Assembly: GCF_009017415.1 (NCBI RefSeq)
Contig: NC_092407.1
Span: forward strand, 1,674,001 to 1,738,000
Direction: 5' to 3'
Origin: Aspergillus flavus
Taxonomy: Eukaryota > Ascomycota > Eurotiomycetes > Eurotiales > Aspergillaceae
DNA: 64,000 bases
In this document: one piece after another, positions 45,386 to 57,323 of the stretch
Layout: the number at the start of each line of letters is the position of its first letter
Position numbering within the stretch: position 1 is the stretch's first letter
Made by a program: the position numbers and the translations under genes
Notes under the pieces: generated by a model
Database searches by the model: none
Seen by the model: the letters and a program-made list of their open reading frames with translations, nothing else
Told to the model about the DNA's origin: nothing

Positions 45386-46954
45386 TTAAAATGCTCGCGG
45401 TGGCACGTCCGTCAATTCCCTTTCACCATCAGAGCGAATGGTCGTTATCGGCGGTGGATGGGACACGCTGACTCCTGTAACTTGGGGTTGCATCTGGGAG
45501 TGATATGATGTATCAGTCTCGTAGCGAGGAAGCTGTCCGCCGTATGTCGGATTCTGTGTCCGAGCGTAACCATGTTGCATTTCATATCCATCGGCAACAT
45601 CCTCACTTGAAGACGACCAATGTCCGTCGTCATCGCGGCCATACATATTAGTGGCGTATGGGTTGTTAGCTGGAGGCATATACCTTGATGCGCGTAATTG
45701 AGTAGGGTCTCTAGTGTCAGGTACACCAGATGCATTGAGTCGTTCCTCCTCGGGATTCCGCAGAGCCACAGTGCTTTCGTTGGTGGTCACAAGAGGGGCA
45801 GCTTCGCTTGGGACGACCGGATCCCTACCCCAAGACCGAATCGGATACGCTCGTCCCTTTTTCCAAGGCTCTGTGATTGAGGGAAAGTACTGGCGGTATG
45901 CGATGTAGGCACAGACAATGCCCAGAAGCGAGCCGGTGATCACATCGAAGGGGTGGTGCCTCGCGTCCATAATCCGACTCACTGCGATAAGGGTGGCGCC
46001 AATACAAGGAATGATAATGATTATCGCCTTCCATACCTCACCGCGGTTGTCCATAAAATGCAGCTTCCCACAAAGCCACAGTGTCAGATAAAACAATCCA
46101 GCAAAGGAGGCTAGAGCGTTGTCAGTATAAGATCACCTCCAGATACAGAGAGTTCCTCACAGCTGCTGTGTCCTGCAAAACGTATTAGCATCCTGGAAAT
46201 AGGGCCAAGTTCCGAAGTATTGGATCATACCTGAAGGCCAAGAACGAAAACCGTCCTTGATGATCGCCGGATCACCCGTGCAGATTGTGTAATTCGACAA
46301 GCCACGGAATGGATCCTCACTTCCTGGTCGGGGTTGGCATCGATCGATGATGTCTGGTCTGGGTTTGCCGCAAGCATTTTTGAGAACCTGGGTAATGAGA
46401 AACGCAAGGCCTTGGGACAGTAGAAGGCCAAGGAAACCGCAATTGAACTCCCACAGTCGGTCCTTGAACCGGTATGGGCCTGTCAGCTTCCTTTTACCAG
46501 AAGTCGGGTCCACGGGTTTGTTGTGAGAAAACAGCCCATCGATCAAGAGTGTATAGACCGCAATTATAATCAAAGGAGCCACCCCGGAGATACAAAGGGC
46601 GAGTGGGATGGACACGCGCTCATGGACAGCGTAAGGGTACATAAGGGAAATATTGTTCAAGGAGAAATGCTGATGATACGGCTCGATAGAGTCGAGGATG
46701 TAAAAGCCGGCGATACATGCGCTGCAATCGTGACATTATCTCGTTAGCATAGCCTCGGGGGTGTATATCAGCGGGTCTAGGGTGCACGAACACAAGAATC
46801 ACATAGTCAAGAATGTATCTGCAAATGCCGAATCATGGTTAGCAACATGCGCATGATGTGCCATGAATCAGAATTAAATCGAGACCCACGAGATAACAAT
46901 GCGCGGCCTTAACCGCCGCTTTGAGAACGGTAGTTTGGAGGGAAGATGGCCCAT
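45386..46954 (-). CDS. PAP2-type diacylglycerol pyrophosphate phosphatase (Dpp1-like)
   Basis: Exons (minus) 46954-46890, 46818-46792 (27 nt), 46721-46231, 46172-46161 (12 nt) and 46110-45386 give 439 residues. The three PAP2 motifs are present: KNACGKPRP, the PSGHSSSSF motif assembled over the 12-nt exon, and SRIMDARHHPFDVITG. Around them are six membrane helices, for example SIPLALCISGVAPLIIIAVY and LWEFNCGFLGLLLSQGLAFL. A long hydrophilic tail with Asn/Ser/Tyr-rich repeats follows. The expected reaction is removal of phosphate from diacylglycerol pyrophosphate and phosphatidate at vacuolar or ER membranes. The phase of every junction closes, but the first two exons rest on less typical donors (GTGGGT, GTTCGT). 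Confidence 0.88.
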
Positions 46955-48083
46955 TTTCGTGGAGATGCGTTGGGAACAAATGAAATCATAAGATTTCCGT
47001 AGAGATTTCCTAAAAATCGGGTTTCTGTCAGCTCTTGTACAGCAAGGGACAGCAACTCATTATCGCTGCGGTGAACACACCTGAGGTGCTAGGCAGCTTT
47101 AGCGCTGCACAAGACGGATTATTCCAGGTAACTTAACCGTGATCCTGCGCGGTAAGAGCCGGGTAATCAATGAAAGAATGTAGCCCCCAAAATGAGGTGA
47201 GAGTTCATGTAAGCCAAACAATGAAGTTCCAACAAAAAGAAAAATCTGGATATAAGGAAGAAGATAAAAGGATCATTTTTGGTCGCGAATTTACCTCAAT
47301 TGGGTGCCGCCTAAGGCAACAGGCGAGTGAAGTGGCTTGGGATGGCTTAGACCTCTTGGGCACGCGAGTTAATTAGAAGCCGAGAGGCGCCCAGACCACA
47401 CTATGGAGCCCTTCCCAACCAGATATGGCAACCGCTGCAGATCCACTCACTCCCCGGGACCCTGAGTGAGAATTCATGACAACCCCCACGATTTTCTTTC
47501 TTGAATAGAAAGAAATGGTGTGGTTACACTTTATGTCCCATTATCCATATACTACGTAGGCAGCCATATTTGCAGGGTCGTGTATTGGTCCACTACGTTG
47601 CTATGTTGCTGATCGCTAAAGCTTGCGTATGAATGAAGGCTCTACCCTGTAATGTTGATCCCCATAATTACCCACTCAGGAGGTTTCACCAGTCGTCAGC
47701 AGGATCTTCAATGTGGTTTTCTATCTCCAGGGACCGTGAAAAGTAAAAGAGTCCTTTTTTTTTTATAAAGAAAATTCGTATCATGCCTCTACTTTGTTGA
47801 CTTCACAGAAATTCTTTTTACTGCTAAATAGAATGTAAGAGGTACGGAGTAAATTATATTCAAATAGATTGACCCTTGAGCATTGTAATATACATTTTAA
47901 GAATTACCCCCAAAGCTAAGGAAAGCTTTGCCCATTCGAATACTTCATGAAGATATCTGTCCAGCCTGACCACTGAAAGGAAGACCTTGTTGAGGTATAA
48001 GGAATATTTTCGAAATATTAAACACAATGAGTCCGTGAATCATGTTCGCATTATGTCAGACTGTTAACTCGAGTCCGCTTACT
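46955..48083. other. Intergenic, no gene seen
   Basis: This stretch holds the promoter of the lipid phosphatase gene and the 3' flank of the But2-type gene. Two near-matching poly-A/T segments lie near 47760. There is no supported coding frame. Confidence 0.45.
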
Positions 48084-49510
48084 CTAGCAAACAGTGATGT
48101 ACAGACCGAGACTAGATTATTTGTTAGCCATTACCTCTGCTGGATTTATGATGCAAGCAAACTTACGGGGATGGGTTGTAATCTTCAAAGAAATCCAGCT
48201 CGGTGCTGCCGGAGTTCTTCATTTCGTAGCTGACGGTCTGACCCGCCGGACACTCGAAAGTCGAAACGAGATAGGAGTTACCGGGGGAGATAGTGAAGTC
48301 CCCACAGTCTTCCTTGACTGCTGGGGCGTTGCTGTAGGTGGTAGACTGGGTAGCAGCGGATTGGAGGGAAGCGAAGTCAACCTTGCCGTCGCCGCTGAAG
48401 GAATAAGACGAAGTCTCAAGATCCTCCTTCTTGGGGAAGAGGAAGACAAGGCTACACGTCTTTCCGGCGTCAGATGAGGGGATATCAAAGTTGAAAATGG
48501 TCGAGACGGTGGACGAGATGGTGCCGTTGTAAGATGTGCCAGCGGCCGTATCTGGTGAGGAAGAGTCGATAGGGATGATCAAGTGAGGGAATTCATATTC
48601 GCCAGAGAGATCCGTGGGGCAGCTTCCACCTGCAGTTGAAGTACCAGACGGTTGGGCGCTGGACGCAGTCTGGGAGGGCTGGCCGCCCGAAGTTCCAGGG
48701 ACGCCAGGGGTACCAGATGTGACGGGAATAACTGGAACACTAGATGTGCCAGGGACACCGGGAGTAGCAGACGTTCCGGGGACACCAGGGGTTCCAGGGG
48801 TACCGGGAATAACAGGCACAGTCGATGACTCGGGGCAGTAGGTCGAGGTCACAGTCGTGTGAAGGGTGACAGCAGATCCACTGGACCCAGGAACATAAGG
48901 TACAGAGGCACTAGAAGAGGGACCAGGAACGTAGGGAGTAGAGGCACTAGAGGATGGGCCAGGGACAGGAGTACTGGAGCCAGGGACAGCGACCGAGCTA
49001 GAGCCAGAAGCAGAGCCAGAGCAAGAGTCGGCAGACAACTTGATATCCTTGCATCCAGTCACATCAGAGCTCTCGGTGGTATAGATATTCAACCCGCCGT
49101 TCTGGCCAGTCGCACATGCAACAAAATCCGCATCACCATTATATGATACTTGACCCTGCGAGTCGATAGACCAACCGGTCATAGGCGTGGCCCCCTCATC
49201 ACACTGGAATTGTGTAGTTGGACCTACAGGACTTGTTAGCTTTTCGAGAGTATTATCAAGACTTGCGAAGTGCTTCTATACCAGTAATAATGCATCCACG
49301 ACCGTGTCCATCTGTGAGAGCACCCTTGGAGTCGATGCAAAACTCAGCTTCTTGCAATCCACCGTGAATGCGGTTCTGTCCATCATCAAGTTGACCAACG
49401 GTTCCAGACTCGCCGCCGGATGCAGTCAGATGGAAACAGCAATTGTTGCTCCTGCCAACGAAGGCATTGGCACCAGCAGCAAGGGCCGCAACGGTAGCGA
49501 AGTTCTTCAT
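48084..49510 (-). CDS. Secreted But2-domain wall protein with Gly-x-Pro repeats
   Basis: Exons (minus) 49510-49282, 49223-48167 and 48111-48084 give 437 residues. A signal peptide (KNFATVAALAAGANAF) is followed by a Cys-containing N-terminal domain (CCFHLTASGG, CIDSKGAL). A central low-complexity region (about residues 145-245) has Ser-rich VPGPSSSAS repeats and collagen-like PGTPGVPGTS units. The C-terminal domain (about 250-437) reads CPTDLSGEYEFPHLIIPID, FNFDIPSS, CSLVFLFP, ECPAGQTVSYEM and FFEDYNPSP, matching the But2 C-terminal domain of fungal secreted proteins. The last 28-nt exon adds LGLYITVC; without it the family end would be missing. GTAAGT donor and GCTAAC branch support this. 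Likely extracellular or wall-bound. Confidence 0.85.
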
Positions 49511-49630
49511 ATTAAAATAAGCGAATGAAGCCACTTGGTGGAAACGAATGGAGCAGTCAAGCCTTCGTAAAGACCGGTTGAGATTACTGAGATTGAGTTG
49601 AGGAGCATAAACAATGAGCAGGGTAAGCAA

Positions 49631-49638
49631 TATTTATA
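49631..49638 (-). promoter_or_regulatory. TATA box of the But2-type gene
   Basis: TATAAATA reads on the minus strand about 121 nt before the ATG at 49510. This suits a strongly expressed secreted protein gene. Confidence 0.45.
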
Positions 49639-52600
49639 ACAGTTTATAACAGATGGGCACGTCAACAAACGTCATAAAAGGTCCGGTATACCAGACGAAG
49701 TAAGTGAATCGAGTCTACCAGCTTCACACGTAGATCAAAAAATAGAAACAGATATGGCCAGTCACAATGCATAATGCAGAAGTACTGGACCATGGATAGA
49801 TGTGGTGGAGGCGCAGTTGACTGGGTAAACAAGCTGACAACTGTCCGGCGAAGCCGGTCAGGCCTGGAAGCTTCGGAATTGCAAGACAATAATGACGACG
49901 TCATAAAGAAAAGTCACCGTGGAGAAACAATCCCATAGAGGAAACAATTTGAGAGTTGCCTATGAGATCCAAGTCATATCAGTGGCCAAAGCCGTGTAGG
50001 GCAATGGGCCCACGGTGGATCCAGCCCCATCGGACGCCATGCCCTGATCAATGACCCCGATTACACGGTTCGAAAAAGGCACTCGTAGCAACCCAAGGTG
50101 GCAATATTGTACCATCCACGGTACAGCTTTATTTCGGCCAAACATAGGCTCAAGAGTGTCAAGGTCACCATGGATCGCCAATTCTATTGATAACTACCAG
50201 ATTTGACTGTCATTATAGACGGAATGAACATCCCGATCAAAGACGTACCGAACCTTATGACACTCCTAGAAACGAAGTGGTGGGTGATACTCTCAGTGTC
50301 GATCAAGACCTTGCATCCACATACTGTGAAGCGTGAAGGGCTGGTTGACTCGGTCCATCAGCCGTTCCCAACGACTTGGACCCTCACCCCACACAGTGCC
50401 TGTACTGTGTAAGTCTTTTCATGGTGGATTAAACAAAGGGTATCAAGTTTGCGTACTGAGTAGTTGGGAATGGGAACCACTGCATGTTCCCCGGATAGAA
50501 CAAGTGGGGAGTGGCGTCACACCCAGCGAATGGCAATACTTCAGCTTCTGACTATTCCTCTTTTGCTAATGAAATCCACCCACACAAGTCATCATAATGT
50601 GACCGATATATTTCTTTCAATTAGGAAAGTCTCAAAGTCGATCGGGCTCGCCACGTAATGTCGAAAAGCCTTCTACATTGTTGATCTCCTAGTATATCAT
50701 TTTGGCCAGGCAACCTCTCAACTAGTCTTGAGCATTATGCAATCATTGCCTCAGATAACTATCACCATCCCGGTGTATATATATATAGAAACACGGCTAG
50801 AAGTTGGCCTAACCCGATAATGTCCCTTGCTTTGATCTGTATGAATCTTGTTGTATGCAATCTTTGCAGGCTTTTCCCCGATGTTTGGACGACCTTGGTT
50901 CGTATATACTCCACATCAAATTCATGCCGCTGGGTAACAAACAGCCCCCCTTCTGTTTTTCTGGTAGTGTGTCAACGTAACCGTTCAGGCGTTCCCCATA
51001 TTCCCTCCAGAAGAATACGTAAAATTGTCGGTCCCTCAGGGGATACATGACAGGACTTTATTGTTTACCCAACACATCTGAAACACCCATCTGCATTACG
51101 ATTGGCTACCTAGGCCTCTTTCCGTTAGATTCAACTACCCTGAACAGCGCCGTTGACTCTTAATTTCATCATGCCAATGAACTAAGAAGCGCACTAGCTA
51201 GAGAGACCCCCGCTGTCATCGAGGTGGCGTGCATTAGACTACCCTCCAGTCCAGACAAGCATCTCAAGGAATGTAAACTTTCCGTGAGCTCAGACGGCCA
51301 AGACAACGATGGCCCCAGTAGAAGCGGCATAGCATGTGGCTCTTGCATTTCGAGGCAGCGAATGCCGGTCAATCATCGAGACTTCTCTAATCCAGGCTTT
51401 TTCCTTTCTCTGCGGCTGTGCGAGCCCAACATGTGGGGAGGGGAGCAGGGCTCTGCATACGCGTGCGTAATCAGGGTCGTTTAGGGCTCCTACTCCAATC
51501 TCAACGCCGTTGCCTTGGAGTGGTACGCTGTCAGGCGCCACAGATGGACAATTTGGGAGAGAACAATGTTCCTGACTCATCAAGCGAGAACTCAATAAGC
51601 GAAACTCATCGGTCTCTAACCGAGTGTCGTATTAATCTCATCATAAACACTTTATGTCAGTTTCCTACTAAGTAAAATATGTGCATCCTATATGCTGTTG
51701 GGAAGGGGTTCCCTGCGTCCTAAGGGTCAAAAGATTAGAAAGAAAGAAAGAATGGAAAAAGGCACTGTGACTCTATATAAATTTTGTACCCTAGTGGTTA
51801 AGATGTTTATAGACGACCTCGGCGGGGAGTTGTAAACACTTCCCAGTGCTACTAAGCCACTCTCCCTTTGTTCTAATCAATTGCCTTGTTCCTGAGTTTC
51901 TTTGTGTGATGATTCTCTTATAAATGGCCTCGTCTGTCTCTTGTGTAGTTTGCTAAATAACATGGATCTCTTTTGCTGGACTTCATGATTCCGCACTCGT
52001 TCGGTCGTTCTGCAGTAAGAAGTATTTTTACGGAAAGTATAGAGATATATATTTCTGAGACCAATCGCGTGTATATAATTCTAAACAAAGTTGCTTTAAA
52101 TATATAAATACACATTTAGTGAAACTTCCACAACCAATGAGAACTGGGAGATAGTATAAAGTGAAAGGGAAATAAACCTAGTATAAGAGAGTTTGAAGCA
52201 GTTACTGCGTTTGCCATGCGGGGTTTGGGTGTATCGCTCAACTTTTGACGATCCCCATGCAAAACAACTAACTGTTATTTTCTATGGAAATCATTGTGAT
52301 GTTGAGGGTGAAACGAAAACCACACTTCATTTGTTCTACACCATCACTATTTGTAAGTACTCCATTGAGCCCAATACAACCAGTAATGATATAAAAAGAA
52401 GAGGAGTCAGAGAGCCCACATTTCTATATTGGAATTTAGTTATATGGGTATACCACTGAAGGAAGGTATGCCCATGTGGCCAGGGACCCTTCGAAAAGGG
52501 CCTATGGCAAAGCAAAATTCCGTTGCTACAGGTCATGAATCGTAGATAAGGAGCGTTTAAATCCATGTGAATAAGGGTATCTGTTCTATTGTTTTCATAA
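49639..52600. other. Gene-poor spacer of 3 kb
   Basis: This is the largest empty stretch of the otherwise compact core block. Frames of 60-100 codons occur on both strands (for example 49960-50181 minus, 51290-51595 minus), but none shows a domain or a believable exon chain. It is AT-rich with short TA runs near 50780 and 52050. It could hold a non-coding transcript or a lost gene, but nothing specific is visible. Confidence 0.4.
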
Positions 52601-54358
52601 CTAGGTCATTCGAGCAGCTCTGAATCTGCTCACCCGCTTCGGAGGGTCTTCGGTTTCGATAGGCACCGTTTCCGGCTCCTCACCAACAAAACCGCCATTC
52701 TGCTGGATCATCCTGTTTCTTATCCGATAGAATTCGCTTGCAATCTCCTTCCTGTGTATCTGCTCATCGATTTCATCTGGCTCGGGTGGCATGGCGGCAC
52801 CTTGAGAAACCTCGTGCTCGACGAGTGTGTCGGCTAAGATCTTCCCTTCAGGTCCTCGGGGAGCAGGCGGCTTCTCTATAACATCTGAAATCGGTTGGGA
52901 GAAGGGTTTGGGTTCAGACGGTTTGGCAGGGAACAAAGGCAATGCAGGAGATGGTGACGTGATCGGTTTGCGGAGCGAAGAGCGTGCCTCGGAAGGTCGA
53001 ATACTGTTCTCACTGCCGCCAGTACTTCGAGCACTCTTGAAGCGGGAGGTCTTCTTTGGTGCATCATTCGTGACTGGATCTTGCACAGATGATGCCGTAC
53101 GCTCGACAACTGCATCTGAAAGGACAGGCACATCCGATTGCCGAGGCGGGACAGCCTTCTTCTCTGCAGTCGGCGGCTTAGGGGCCGGAGCAATATCAAG
53201 CTCCTCGGCGAAAGCAACTTTCTTTTTCGGTTTCTTCTCTGGAGCTTGTTGATCCGACGTCTCGGTGCTCTTCTCAACCCGGACCACACTGGGCTGCTCA
53301 AGTTCTTTCTGGACCTCCGCGGGTAGCGAGCCTGTATCTTTGCCCATATTCCACATTCCACGAGCATTTAACTTGGCTTCTAGCTCACGCATTTGTTGGT
53401 GGTAATCTTCGCTCAGAACAGTCCGAGTACTCCGTCCATACTCATCTTCCTCCTCATCATCTTCATCGTCATACGCGAAAGCATCGTAGTCATCGTCTAT
53501 TGATATGTCACTTGCATCTTCGTCCAGCTCAAGCTCAGCGACAACAGCTCCAACTTCATTAAGTCCGTACTGCAGCATCTCGCGGCGTAACTTGGCATCC
53601 TCGGGAGATTCATCAATATCCGTAACAGGCAGCTCCTGCTTTTCAGTTGCCGACTCGGACGCCGCCAGCATCTCTTCAGAGTAAGCTCCGGAGCTTCCAT
53701 TAGTCTCCCGCAAGTTGGACTTTTCCGAAATATCTCCATGCTTTTGTTTGTCCGCTGAGCTGGGCTCATCCTCCGTTTTGTATCCGGGCTGCGCATTTGC
53801 GTTCGGGGCGTCGGGGACATCTTTCACGCCTGCCTTCTTGAGAAGCTCCAAGAGCTCTGGCGCCTGATCCCCGGGCGTCGCTATTGAGCTCGAGATCACA
53901 TTGCCATCCTCATCAAGTTCTTCAACAATCTCCGTCATGGGAAAGTCCGAGGTGGGTTCGGCTGGTAATTGCTCAGCAGACTCAAATGCATGTAGTTGGT
54001 TCTCTACTGAACGTAGTCGCTTTTCCATAATCGTGACATTCTGTTGCACGTAGTCGACTCGTCTCGACACAAGATCGATGACCTGCTGTTTTGTCCTGGT
54101 CACACCTTGTCTCTCCCCAAGTATCACCTTGACTTCATCTTCTGTAACCAGCGACCCACCGAATTCGCGACCTATCCGAAGGAAGTCATCCATCGTGGCA
54201 TCGTCGTCGAGTTCGCTGATTTCGTCCTTCAAGCCATCGTACTCGGCCTCCCAGGTTCTCCAATGATAAAGAGATTCTTGTAGTTTCAAGATGTTGCCCT
54301 CGAGCTCCAGGCGTTGACGCTCAAGGTCCTGTAGATTGCTACCAGGAACACCCATCAT
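52601..54358 (-). CDS. URI/Bud27-like unconventional prefoldin (RPB5 interactor)
   Basis: Intronless, 585 residues. The first 120 residues are a prefoldin-like coiled coil: LQDLERQRLELEGNILKLQ, LQESLYHWRTWEAEYDGLK, then after a short beta-type segment (GGSLVTEDEVKVILGERQG) the second helix QQNVTIMEKRLRSVENQL. Then comes a long disordered region with an acidic cluster (DDEDDEEEDEYG) and Lys/Pro-rich parts including KKKVAFAEELDIAP. The C-terminus has short conserved-looking segments (EIASEFYRIRNRMIQQNGGFVG and KRVSRFRAARM). The layout matches fungal Bud27/URI proteins, which help assemble RNA polymerases with Rpb5. The prefoldin and C-terminal motifs support the call; the middle does not. It is head-to-head with Tfb3. 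Confidence 0.75.
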   Translation of the reverse strand: MMGVPGSNLQDLERQRLELEGNILKLQESLYHWRTWEAEYDGLKDEISELDDDATMDDFLRIGREFGGSLVTEDEVKVILGERQGVTRTKQQVIDLVSRRVDYVQQNVTIMEKRLRSVENQLHAFESAEQLPAEPTSDFPMTEIVEELDEDGNVISSSIATPGDQAPELLELLKKAGVKDVPDAPNANAQPGYKTEDEPSSADKQKHGDISEKSNLRETNGSSGAYSEEMLAASESATEKQELPVTDIDESPEDAKLRREMLQYGLNEVGAVVAELELDEDASDISIDDDYDAFAYDDEDDEEEDEYGRSTRTVLSEDYHQQMRELEAKLNARGMWNMGKDTGSLPAEVQKELEQPSVVRVEKSTETSDQQAPEKKPKKKVAFAEELDIAPAPKPPTAEKKAVPPRQSDVPVLSDAVVERTASSVQDPVTNDAPKKTSRFKSARSTGGSENSIRPSEARSSLRKPITSPSPALPLFPAKPSEPKPFSQPISDVIEKPPAPRGPEGKILADTLVEHEVSQGAAMPPEPDEIDEQIHRKEIASEFYRIRNRMIQQNGGFVGEEPETVPIETEDPPKRVSRFRAARMT

Positions 54359-54612
54359 GGGAGCTCAGTCGCGGGTGATGATATGCAAATGTGCAAGTAC
54401 CAGCACCAAGCAACGGAGGCAAAGAAAAAAAAGTACAAGGGTGGGGAGAAATGGCAAGGCAAAGAAATTGTCGGAAGTTCCGCCGCGCGGAACGGTCGCC
54501 GGAGCTTTTGATTGGTCCGCGCGAGCTGCTGGGTTTAGGTACATTTGAACCAAACACCTAAAGGTCTCGACATCACTGTCACCTTTCTTGTCTCTCAGCA
54601 TCATCCAGCAAT
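54359..54612. promoter_or_regulatory. Shared URI/Tfb3 divergent promoter
   Basis: Only 254 bp separate the ATG codons of a polymerase-assembly prefoldin and a TFIIH subunit. It is the shortest divergent spacer in the window. A GC-rich block (CCGCGCGGAACGGTCGCCGG) lies near 54481-54500. Confidence 0.5.
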
Positions 54613-55860
54613 ATGCCGCCCTCTCGCGAGTCGATGCAAAACCGTGGGGATGAGGACGGTACGATTAAGACCCTCTATTCCCAGAGACTCCTCCGCTAAT
54701 ATCTTTTCAGAGGTCTGCCCCGTCTGCAAATCCTCCCGGTACTTGAACCCGGACATGCAATTTCTTATCAATCCAGAATGTTATCACAAGATGTGTGAAT
54801 CATGCGTGGATCGTATTTTCTCCTCGGGTCCCGCGAACTGTCCTGTAGCTACGTGCCACAAGACCCTGCGAAAGAATCGATTTCGAAAACAGACATTCGA
54901 AGATATAAACGTAGAACGGGAGGTTGATATACGGCGCAGAGTCATGCAGATGTATGTTGATATACACCCCTCAGAAAATGGGAGGAAAGCGAAATATCTA
55001 ACGGTCACAGTCTCAACCGTCGCGAAGAGGAATTTGACTCGAAGCGAGCCTGGGATGATTTTCTAGAACAACGCGAGGAGATCATTGCGAACCTTGTCCA
55101 TGGCACCGACGTAGCCAAGACCGAAGCTGATCTCCAAAAATATGCACAAGAGAATATGCGCTCTATCCGCGCTAACCAAGCCTTGGAGGCCCAGGAAGCT
55201 TCTTCTTTCCAAGCACGGCAGACTCAAGAGCAGGAGCTGGCTCGTCTTCGGAGGGAGGCGGTACGACAGGAGTACGAGAATGAGCGCCGGGAGCTTCTTG
55301 CTGGACGGGAAGATGTTCTCAGTCGTCTTGCCGCTGGACGCCCAGGAGACGCTGCCACTATTGCACGCGAAGGCCAGAAAGTTCTACTCAAGAAGTCGTC
55401 TGCTCGACGTAGCGAGGAAGACCGTATTCGACAGAAGCAAGCTGCCCTACGTAACTCGGATGCTAGAAAGGCTGGACAATCTGGGATTACGGCAGCCGAT
55501 AAGGCTGGTGATGCTGGTGATACTGGTCTTATCAAGGGTCTCAAGAGAATCAAGACACCGGAACCCGAGAAGCCTTACGATCCATTCGGTGGAATGGTTC
55601 CGGACAAACGGGACTATTACACATTACAAGACTTCTACCCGTCCAGTTATCTTGACCCGATTAGACAAGATACTCGTATGCAGGCTGGTGGATATGACCT
55701 TCGGGAGTACTATTCGCGTACCTTACTCGAAGCATTCGCAGGTTTGGGGTGCTTCATCGATGAAGAGGTATCAGAGCGGGAAGCGGCAAATACAGATACT
55801 GCTGCAACAGAAGGTGCCGCAATTGCTGCGGCTTCGACCAGTCCTGCGGGCAGCGCTTAG
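54613..55860 (+). CDS. tfb3: TFIIH subunit Tfb3 (CDK-activating kinase assembly factor MAT1)
   Basis: Exons 54613-54658, 54711-54951 and 55011-55860 give 378 residues. An N-terminal RING finger starts at VCPVCKSSRYLNPDMQFLIN and continues with CYHKMCESCVDRIF and CPVATCHKTLRKNRF, which is the MAT1 RING. The linker EDINVEREVDIRRRVMQ and NRREEEFDSKRAWDDFLEQ is also family-specific. A long Arg/Glu-rich helical middle (QEQELARLRREAVRQEYENE) follows, then the C-terminal PYDPFGGMVPDKRDYYTLQD. It bridges Kin28/Cdk7-cyclin to core TFIIH in transcription start and DNA repair. Exon 2 acceptor supplies the codon before VCPVC. Confidence 0.95.
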
Positions 55861-56459
55861 TATGCTTAGAATTTTGGTGGAGAGGTCGGTACTTTTGGTA
55901 TAGAGTCATACTTTGTTTTGATATTGAGGCATCTATGGCGCATTGGGTTAGGTGCATAGCGATGGCGTTCTCTACATGTTGGAAAAAGGGCATTTCTCTT
56001 GTCTATACTAGTTTAGCATATCACCACCCTTAACAAATGTTATCTTGCTGCTTGTATCCTTTCATTGCCTGTGAGGCCCTCTAACAAAGAGGAATCATAA
56101 CAATTAAAGGAGAATGCTCGCAATATACTTCGCGTTCTAGCCACTACATCATCTTTAATATAAACAAGCAATACGATATCCTTTATACTGGACATAATCC
56201 CCTAAAATGATTGTAGCATATGCAGCTACTATAAGGGGACCTATGCTCATTGGAATGTATATCCAAAAGATGTGGTAAAGGTTGATTTAAACCGGGATGC
56301 AGATGGAACAATGCCTTTGAATTATCTACGCGTTCTTATCTGTTGTAAAAAACAAAAGATTGCTGCCAATGTCGACCAAGACTAGGTGTACAAAAAAGTA
56401 AGAGGATCAGCTCAATAATTTGGAGTAATATACAATGCTCTAAGCGCAACTCATGATAT
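55861..56459. other. Intergenic between convergent 3' ends
   Basis: AT-rich spacer between the ends of the Tfb3 (+) and mS26 (-) genes. No coding frame or RNA gene is seen. Confidence 0.5.
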
Positions 56460-57323
56460 TCACAACTTGCCCCCCGTGATCTGCTCGCCCAGCTTCTTAA
56501 CTCTACCCTGGATAAGATCCCAGCGAGCTGCCTCGCTCTTCCTGGACTCGTTGACGATAGACTGGACGGTTGGGGGTAGACCTAAGTTCCAGATGTTCTC
56601 GCCCTGCTGGTGGTCATTGCGCCAAGCTTCGTTCTCGCCCTCAGGGAACACACGGTCAATCTCAGCTGCGAGCTGAGCTTCGGTAGTGATAAAGTTTCGA
56701 GCGTTCATGTACAGCGTTTGCAGAGAGTCCTGCTGCTCCGCTTGTTTCTGGGCCTTCGTAGCCTCCAACCGAGCCTTGGAGATAGCGAGACGCTCTTCGC
56801 GGTTGGGGTCTGGCAGCACCGGGGTGCGCTTAGGTAGCATCTCCTGGATGACCGAAGGACGGGTCAATCGCTCATCCTCTCTCTCCGGCTGCCGGAAAAT
56901 GCGCTCCCGCCGTTTCTGCTTCTCGACACTCCGCTGCATCATCGACTTATCCGTCCGCTGCTTCCGGCTGTGCAACTCCAGGAGACCTTCTCTGAGGTTT
57001 TGTCTCCTCATCTCTGCCATTCGGCGCTTCCAGTTGATGTATTGGGCATGGGGATCATTCGGGTCGGCTTTGGTTTCTTTCGAAGGAAGGGGTGTTGCGG
57101 CAGCAATATACTCCTCGGACGGCTTGTCCGCTCGGCGAACGGGGAAGATTTCGCGAGGGACAGGCAGGGTACCCTTGACATGTTGCTTTGAAGGAAGGTC
57201 TGGTTGAATGGTACGAGGGACATCGACGAAATTGGGCGACTCTGGTCCGATTCGAAGAGAGGCCGAGGAGGTGAAGCCACGGGCTTGCACGGAGGCAGTC
57301 CTGCAACTGCGGAAGAGAGACAT
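56460..57323 (-). CDS. pet123: Mitochondrial small-subunit ribosomal protein mS26 (Pet123)
   Basis: Intronless, 287 residues from ATG 57323. The N-terminus is a mitochondrial presequence (MSLFRSCRTASVQARGF). Conserved parts are KGTLPVPREIFP, DPHAQYINWKRRMAEMRRQN, a basic helix KQKRRERIFRQPEREDERLT, RPSVIQEMLPKRTPVLPDPN, and a long helix ERLAISKARLEATKAQKQAE ending with NARNFITTEAQLAAEID. This is the fungal Pet123/mS26 of the 37S mitoribosome subunit, needed for mitochondrial translation. It is head-to-head with Nog2 over 367 bp. Confidence 0.9.
   Translation of the reverse strand: MSLFRSCRTASVQARGFTSSASLRIGPESPNFVDVPRTIQPDLPSKQHVKGTLPVPREIFPVRRADKPSEEYIAAATPLPSKETKADPNDPHAQYINWKRRMAEMRRQNLREGLLELHSRKQRTDKSMMQRSVEKQKRRERIFRQPEREDERLTRPSVIQEMLPKRTPVLPDPNREERLAISKARLEATKAQKQAEQQDSLQTLYMNARNFITTEAQLAAEIDRVFPEGENEAWRNDHQQGENIWNLGLPPTVQSIVNESRKSEAARWDLIQGRVKKLGEQITGGKL

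Noticed and set aside
49960..51595. Frames in the 3-kb spacer as relic genes
   Set aside because: No recognisable domain, start context or splicing chain was found on either strand.
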